Shown here piece after piece: positions 6,215-9,445 of a stretch of 9,445 nucleotides of DNA. The notes under the pieces are model-generated. The model saw only the letters and a program-made list of their open reading frames with translations. It was not told the origin of the DNA and did no database searches. The first letter of the stretch is position 1. Every line of letters begins with the position of its first letter. The position numbers were made by a program, and so were the translations under genes. The DNA comes from JBBRLG01 sp038231495 (GTDB taxonomy: Bacteria > Planctomycetota > Planctomycetia > Gemmatales > Gemmataceae). The stretch spans positions 1 through 9,445 of the forward strand of contig JBBRLG010000279.1 in the NCBI GenBank assembly GCA_038231495.1, read 5' to 3'.

Positions 6215-6262
6215 AATGAAGGCGGCGGGCTGAATCCGCTGATTCAACCCGCCGCCTTCATT
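6215..6262 (-). terminator. Strong hairpin after the TIGR03000-like gene
   Basis: 22-nt arms (6215-6236 and 6241-6262) with one mismatch and a 4-nt loop, CGCT, lie about 90 nt past the stop at 6352. The core, GGCGGCGGG, is GC-rich. Only a short T-rich stretch, CTTT, follows on the minus strand. A smaller stem, CGTTTCC/GGAAACG (6292-6298 with 6316-6322), lies between the stop codon and this hairpin. Another, GGCAGG/CCTGCC (6192-6210), follows it. The hairpin is a likely transcript end. It is not related in sequence to families A or B. Confidence 0.6.
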
Positions 6263-6351
6263 GTTCCGCCATCGGCGACAAGCGACGTTGGCGTTTCCGA
6301 GTAGGCTCCGCACCGGGAAACGACAACCGCCGCCCGCTTCCGAGAACGGGG

Positions 6352-7032
6352 TTAGCGAGCCGCCACCGTGGTGGACAGCAGGGTCACGCGCGTCTCTTCG
6401 CCGGCGCGGACCGTGACCTTCTCTTCGGCCCGAATCGTCTTGCCGTTGCGGACGACTTCCACCTTGAGGGTGTAGTTATAGTCCTGGCCCGGGTTCAGGT
6501 TCGGGGAGACGAACGTGCGCTCGGCCGAGGTCGAGGCGGTCGTCGTGTCGTCGATGACGAGCTTGGCGTCGGCGGGCAGCGACACGATCAGGGTCGCCGG
6601 GGCCGGTGCCATGCCGGTTTTCGGATTCTTATCTTCCTTCGGCATCTTCCTCAACTCTTCGCCGGACTTCATACCGGGACTGCCTTGCATCATGCCGGGA
6701 TGACCGCCGACGCAGCCGGGGCCGGGGACGTAGCCGCCGCCGCCGTAGGAACCGGTGCAACCGCCGTAACCGCCGCCGTAGCCGCCGCCGTAGGAGCCGG
6801 TGCAACCGCTGTAACCGCCGCTGTAGCCGCTACAGCCGCCGCCACTGCAGCTGTGGTGGTGATGACCGCCGAGGAAGTGGTGACCGCCGCCGCCGCCGCC
6901 GCCGCCGCCACAACCGCAGCTCGCAGCGACGTAACCGCTGCAACCGCCGCCGCCGCAGCCGCCGTGCCGATGCCCGAGGTCCGGGGTTTCGCCGCCGGTC
7001 GTCATCGCCATCATGAGAACAACACTGTACAT
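6352..7032 (-). CDS. Gly/His/Cys-rich protein with C-terminal TIGR03000-type domain
   Basis: This 226-residue protein begins MYSVVLMMAMTTGG, an opening I recall from planctomycete TIGR03000 proteins. Residues 20-113 are extremely Gly-rich, with nine Cys (26, 31, 39, 41, 62, 67, 77, 92, 107) and nine His, including HHHH at 57-60, plus regular Tyr. GCTGSYGGG occurs twice (76-84, 91-99). A Lys/Glu/Pro linker (122-141) leads to the domain at 144-219, APATLIVSLPADAKLVIDD to RAGEETRVTLLS. Its beta-sandwich pattern fits the TIGR03000 family, whose function is unknown. The low-complexity part could bind metal, cross-link through disulfides, or form a surface layer; none of this is shown. ATG 7032 is chosen because GGAGGT lies 6 nt upstream; a GTG 42 nt further out has no such support. 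Transcription likely starts about 250 nt upstream, at the promoter 7291-7319. Confidence 0.88.
   Translation of the reverse strand: MYSVVLMMAMTTGGETPDLGHRHGGCGGGGCSGYVAASCGCGGGGGGGGGHHFLGGHHHHSCSGGGCSGYSGGYSGCTGSYGGGYGGGYGGCTGSYGGGGYVPGPGCVGGHPGMMQGSPGMKSGEELRKMPKEDKNPKTGMAPAPATLIVSLPADAKLVIDDTTTASTSAERTFVSPNLNPGQDYNYTLKVEVVRNGKTIRAEEKVTVRAGEETRVTLLSTTVAAR
6745..6820 (-). repeat. Imperfect direct repeat within the Gly-rich coding region
   Basis: 31-nt copies at 6745-6775 and 6790-6820 differ at two positions and are offset by 45 nt, exactly 15 codons. They encode the duplicated GCTGSYGGG segment. They lie in a run of GCC/CCG triplets (about 6725-6960) that is prone to slippage, so the length of this segment probably varies between strains. 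Confidence 0.75.
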
Positions 7033-7284
7033 TCTGCTACCTCCGAAAAAGCAAAGGGTTAAAACAACCCACACGCGTGAACCATTTCACAACGCCTGGA
7101 GCCGTTCGTGTAGGACAAGGGTTGAAGGCAATCCGTCGAGAACGGGTGCCGCCGCCCGGAAAGGGTTCGACGGCATCGGGTGTTCGGTGATGGCTGTCAT
7201 CATGCTTCCAATGCACTGGCACAAGTTCGCGACGCCTCCGGTCGAACGAGGAGGGCTGCCGCCCCCAGCCGACTCTACTGATTG
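7033..7284 (-). other. Long leader of the TIGR03000-like gene
   Basis: About 250 nt lie between the predicted transcript start and the ATG. The region includes a stem CCGTCGA/TCGACGG (7133-7139 with 7167-7173) holding an inner CGGG/CCCG, and GGCTG/CAGCC (7254-7270) near the 5' end. Short reading frames exist on both strands, but none shows a start site or composition that convinces me. No known RNA family is recognised. Confidence 0.4.
7039..7044 (-). promoter_or_regulatory. Ribosome binding site of the TIGR03000-like gene
   Basis: GGAGGT (minus strand) sits 6 nt upstream of ATG 7032 and fixes the start there. Confidence 0.75.
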
Positions 7285-7290
7285 TATGAA

Positions 7291-7319
7291 ATAGTAAAGA
7301 TGGATAAAGGGAGAGTCAA
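7291..7319 (-). promoter_or_regulatory. Sigma70-type promoter of the TIGR03000-like gene
   Basis: Minus strand: TTGACT (7314-7319), a 17-nt spacer and TACTAT (7291-7296), one and two mismatches from consensus. It is embedded in sequence clearly richer in A/T than the rest of the window. The predicted start is near 7284. Confidence 0.6.
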
Positions 7320-7321
7320 CC

Positions 7322-7359
7322 GTAATTTGGGAGTTCTGAGAAAATCAGGCACAAATTAC
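7322..7359. promoter_or_regulatory. Inverted repeat just upstream of the -35 box
   Basis: GTAATTTG (7322-7329) and CAAATTAC (7352-7359) are perfect 8-bp inverted arms. Their centres are 30 bp apart, close to three helical turns. The near arm lies 2 nt upstream of the -35 box at 7314-7319. This geometry fits a dimeric activator site or two operator half-sites. From about 7360 to 7460 I see only a 6-bp hairpin, CCAGTT/AACTGG (7385-7402). Confidence 0.35.
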
Positions 7360-7460
7360 CAAACAAGCTCATCCTTCATCCCCACCAGTTGAGGAAAACT
7401 GGGCAAATTGCATACCGTTCTTTGACAATAACGTCGCAAGATGGGGAGGTGAGGGGCTTT

Positions 7461-7542
7461 TTGCCGCTAGCGGCTTTGCGACGAAAAAAGGGCGGGAGTG
7501 CTGTGGCACTCCCGCCCCGAGTGGCAAAGCCGCAAGCGGCAA
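7461..7542 (-). terminator. Intrinsic terminator nested inside a family A inverted pair
   Basis: The inner hairpin is a perfect 12-bp stem, GGGCGGGAGTGC (7490-7501) with 7506-7517, and loop TGTG. On the minus strand it is followed directly by six T (7484-7489), a textbook Rho-independent terminator. Around it lie 19-nt outer arms (7461-7479 and 7524-7542), complementary except for one position; both contain the family A core. The outer right arm ends 7 nt after the stop codon of the repeat-protein gene. Confidence 0.85.
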
Positions 7543-7549
7543 GCCGTTG

Positions 7550-9259
7550 TTACTTGTTGTCCTTCATGGTGCCCAGATCCCGGCCGTAGAGCGGCAGGTG
7601 GCGGTAGTAAACTTCCAGCGTCAACAGCGACAGCGAGGTCCACATGATGCGGCCGCCGTCGTTGACGACGCCCTGGCCGCCGGGCGACCAGCTACCGTCC
7701 TGGTGGACGAACTTGGCGTCGGTGCCCTTGTCCTGCTTGCGAAGGAGCGTGTCGCGGATGCCGTTCTTGCCGGTGCCGTCGGGGCCGAGGTTCCAGAACT
7801 GCCAGGTCGTGCCGCCGATATGGTGGAACACCTGGGTCGCGTAATACTCGTAGTACAGGTTGCCGGTCGCGCCGGGCGGCGCTTCCTTGAGGTACTCGAT
7901 GCCCTTGAGCAGCTCGGGGTTCTTCGGGTTGACGCCGAGGTACTCGCGGCACAGCAGGGCCACGGCGGTCATCGTGGGCGTCGCCCCGGTGCCGGGCGTG
8001 TAGCCGTAGCCGACCTGCTTCTTCTGGGTCGAGGGGCTATCGAACTCCGTCTTGCACTTGTCGAGATACTCTTCGACGCCGGTGAAGGTCTTGGCGGGGA
8101 CGCTCAGGCCGGCCATCTGGCCGCTCTTGAGGGCCATGACCTGCCAGCCGGTGACGGAGGTGTCGCCCTCCTGCTTGGGCACATAACGCCAGCCGCCGCC
8201 GCCCTTGGACGGGTCGGCCGTGGACTGGGCGTTGACGATGAACGTGATGGAGCGCTGGGCCGCCGCCCGCAAGGTCGGGTCGTTCGACATGCCGTACGCC
8301 TCGCACAGCGCGATGGCGGCAATGGCGTGGCCGTACATGTTGCTCAATTCCGCGTCGCCGCCGAGGTAGCCGTCTTTGGTCTGGATGCGCAGGAGGTAGC
8401 CGAGGCCGCCCTGGACGGTCTTGCTGTAGTCGGTCTGCTTGGAGCCGGCCACCGGCTTCTGGGTGTGGCCGGCGGCGAGGAACGGCAACAGGGCCATGCC
8501 GGTGGCGGCGGGGTCGTTGTGGCGGTTGGTGACGCCGGTGCAGCCGCAGCCGCCCTTGCCGACGACTTGACCGGCCTTGTCGCGGCCGTGTTCGGGGAAT
8601 TTGTGCAGCGACCAGCGACCGTCGGGTGCCTGGTGGCCGGCGAGCCACGCCAGACCGCGGGCGACCGCCGCCTCGGACTCCTTGTTGCCGCCGCCCTCTT
8701 CGAGCATTCGTTCGCGGGTCGAGCCGGTGCGGCCGGCCATGCCGCCGGGGTTATAGAGGCCGCCCATGCCGCCCGGCGTACCGGCCATCTGGCCGGTGCC
8801 CGGAATACCCGTATCGGTCGCGCCGCCGAGGCCGCCGCCGGTGCCGGCCGGCTGCGGGATGCTGCGGGCGATGGGGTCTATGCCATTGGGGATGCCGGGG
8901 GTTTCGTCCTTGTTCGCCTCGCCCGGAACGCTAACGGTCGTGATGTTGTCTGTGTTGTAATTGGTCCGCAAGTCGGTGTTATTGCCCAGGTCGGGGTTGG
9001 TCAGGTCGAGTGCCGGCGGCTCTTCGTCTTCGACCTTCGTTTCCTGCACTTCAAGCTTGTCGCCCTTGCGTGGACCGGCCGCCGACACGGGCTGGGTGAG
9101 CGAGGCGATCAGGAAGAACAGGCCGAGCAGGCCGATTTGAATGGTCGCGCTGCCGAGCCAGATTGGGATCAGCATAAACCAGGAGTTGGTCCCGGTGGCG
9201 GCACCGATCTTCGGGGCGACGATCTGCCGCCGGCCTTCGCTACTCACGTTGCTTGACAT
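7550..9259 (-). CDS. Membrane-anchored squalene-cyclase/prenyltransferase-repeat protein
   Basis: This 569-residue protein has a short cytoplasmic N-terminus (1-25) and a hydrophobic segment at about 27-59, a likely membrane anchor. A disordered Asn/Asp then Gly/Pro/Met-rich linker (62-190) follows. The C-terminal part (about 193-560) has alpha/alpha-toroid repeats. The QW-like motifs are GLAWLAGHQAPDGRWSL (202-218), GLGYLLRIQTKDGYLGG (285-301), GGGGWRYVPKQEGDTSVTGW (353-372), GIEYLKEAPPG (453-463) and QDGSWSPGG (520-528). The squalene-hopene cyclase DxDD catalytic motif is not present. GDTSVTGWQ holds a single Asp, so sterol or hopanoid cyclisation is not supported. Such anchored repeat proteins are, to my recollection, numerous and uncharacterised in planctomycetes. 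ATG 9259 is preferred to TTG 9289; GGGGAT lies upstream of it at moderate spacing. No convincing promoter is seen before it. Confidence 0.88.
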   Translation of the reverse strand: MSSNVSSEGRRQIVAPKIGAATGTNSWFMLIPIWLGSATIQIGLLGLFFLIASLTQPVSAAGPRKGDKLEVQETKVEDEEPPALDLTNPDLGNNTDLRTNYNTDNITTVSVPGEANKDETPGIPNGIDPIARSIPQPAGTGGGLGGATDTGIPGTGQMAGTPGGMGGLYNPGGMAGRTGSTRERMLEEGGGNKESEAAVARGLAWLAGHQAPDGRWSLHKFPEHGRDKAGQVVGKGGCGCTGVTNRHNDPAATGMALLPFLAAGHTQKPVAGSKQTDYSKTVQGGLGYLLRIQTKDGYLGGDAELSNMYGHAIAAIALCEAYGMSNDPTLRAAAQRSITFIVNAQSTADPSKGGGGWRYVPKQEGDTSVTGWQVMALKSGQMAGLSVPAKTFTGVEEYLDKCKTEFDSPSTQKKQVGYGYTPGTGATPTMTAVALLCREYLGVNPKNPELLKGIEYLKEAPPGATGNLYYEYYATQVFHHIGGTTWQFWNLGPDGTGKNGIRDTLLRKQDKGTDAKFVHQDGSWSPGGQGVVNDGGRIMWTSLSLLTLEVYYRHLPLYGRDLGTMKDNK

Positions 9260-9445
9260 GGTTGATCTATCCCCAGTTGAATCCGTCAACGCATCAATTT
9301 AAGACGAACATTGCCTTGTAATCGTCCCCCCCCCAACCCGCCCTACCCCCCCAGCCCCCCCCTTGTTAAGGGGGGGCCACACAGACACCCCCCCAGACCA
9401 AGCGGGGGCCGGGGGGGGGAACGGTTTCCCCCCAACCCGCCGTTA
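9260..9445. other. Gene-free C/G homopolymer and hairpin region
   Basis: No gene is supported. The stretch holds C-runs of 7-9 (9326-9334, 9346-9352, 9355-9362, 9388-9394) and G-runs of up to 9 (9370-9376, 9411-9419). There are two hairpins: CCCCCCCTT/AAGGGGGGG with loop GTT (9356-9376), and GGGGGGAA/TTCCCCCC with loop CGGT (9414-9433). A 14-nt direct repeat, CCCCCCAACCCGCC, is found at 9329-9342 and 9428-9441. It lies upstream of the repeat-protein gene and continues beyond the window. It may be another intergenic repeat family or a G-quadruplex-forming tract. Confidence 0.65.

Noticed and set aside
6725..6960. A GCC/CCG microsatellite as a separate non-coding repeat
   Set aside because: It keeps the reading frame throughout and is simply Gly-rich coding sequence; it is noted within that gene.
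7013..7294. Short frames on both strands in the leader of the TIGR03000-like gene
   Set aside because: There are no start signals, the composition is unconvincing, and the plus-strand frame overlaps the real ATG and its ribosome binding site.
1222..7540. A CRISPR array made of the repeated 17-nt cores
   Set aside because: The copies are kilobases apart, occur in both orientations and lack regular spacers.
7547..9256. A 569-codon open frame on the plus strand, antisense to the repeat-protein gene
   Set aside because: It is Ala/Gly/Val/Arg-rich, has no domain or ribosome binding site, and mirrors a well-supported gene; GC-rich codon bias opens such antisense frames.
7550..9259. Annotation as squalene-hopene cyclase
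   Set aside because: The DxDD motif and full cyclase length are missing, and the protein has an N-terminal anchor and long disordered linker.

Overview
This is a GC-rich bacterial window in which every supported gene lies on the minus strand. It most likely comes from a planctomycete, probably of the Gemmataceae. Three things point there: a Gly/His/Cys-rich protein ending in what looks like the planctomycete-specific TIGR03000 domain, a membrane-anchored protein with squalene-cyclase/prenyltransferase-type repeats and a Gly/Pro linker, and a stand-alone EF-G that looks more like the spirochaete/planctomycete/mitochondrial type than the str-operon type. The taxonomy is inferred from recalled family resemblance; no search was run.

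Layout in the direction of transcription (right to left): 9445-9260 is a gene-free stretch of C/G homopolymer runs and hairpins. 9259-7550 encodes the repeat protein, closed by a textbook intrinsic terminator (7484-7517) nested between repeated outer arms. 7460-7033 holds an AT-richer region with an 8-bp inverted repeat, a good sigma70-type promoter (7319-7291) and a leader of about 250 nt. 7032-6352 is the Gly-rich TIGR03000-like gene. 6351-5971 holds a 22-bp hairpin, a weak promoter candidate and a second palindromic repeat family. 5970-4603 encodes a MacA/HlyD-type periplasmic adaptor with no transporter partner in view. 4602-4557 is a palindromic element directly touching its stop codon. 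4503-3763 is a tight two-gene unit: a HEPN-domain protein and a small protein 3 nt downstream. 3699-3426 is a promoter candidate and long leader. 3425-1311 is the EF-G gene. 1305-1222 is a long nested hairpin. 1212-1184 is a promoter with near-consensus boxes. 1135-38 is a secreted or lipid-free exported PDZ protein.

Apart from the HEPN pair, the genes look like single-gene transcription units, each ending in or near a palindromic element. Two repeat families recur. Family A is a 17-nt core, GCCGCTTGCGGCTTTGC, with seven copies, mostly arranged as inverted pairs around a gene-specific inner stem. Family B is a 28-nt unit beginning CTCCGGTCGCT, with three copies. These repeats, and their regular placement at gene ends, are the most system-like signal in the window. 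The HEPN pair is the best candidate for an undescribed functional module. No mobile-element gene, RNA gene or CRISPR array was seen.
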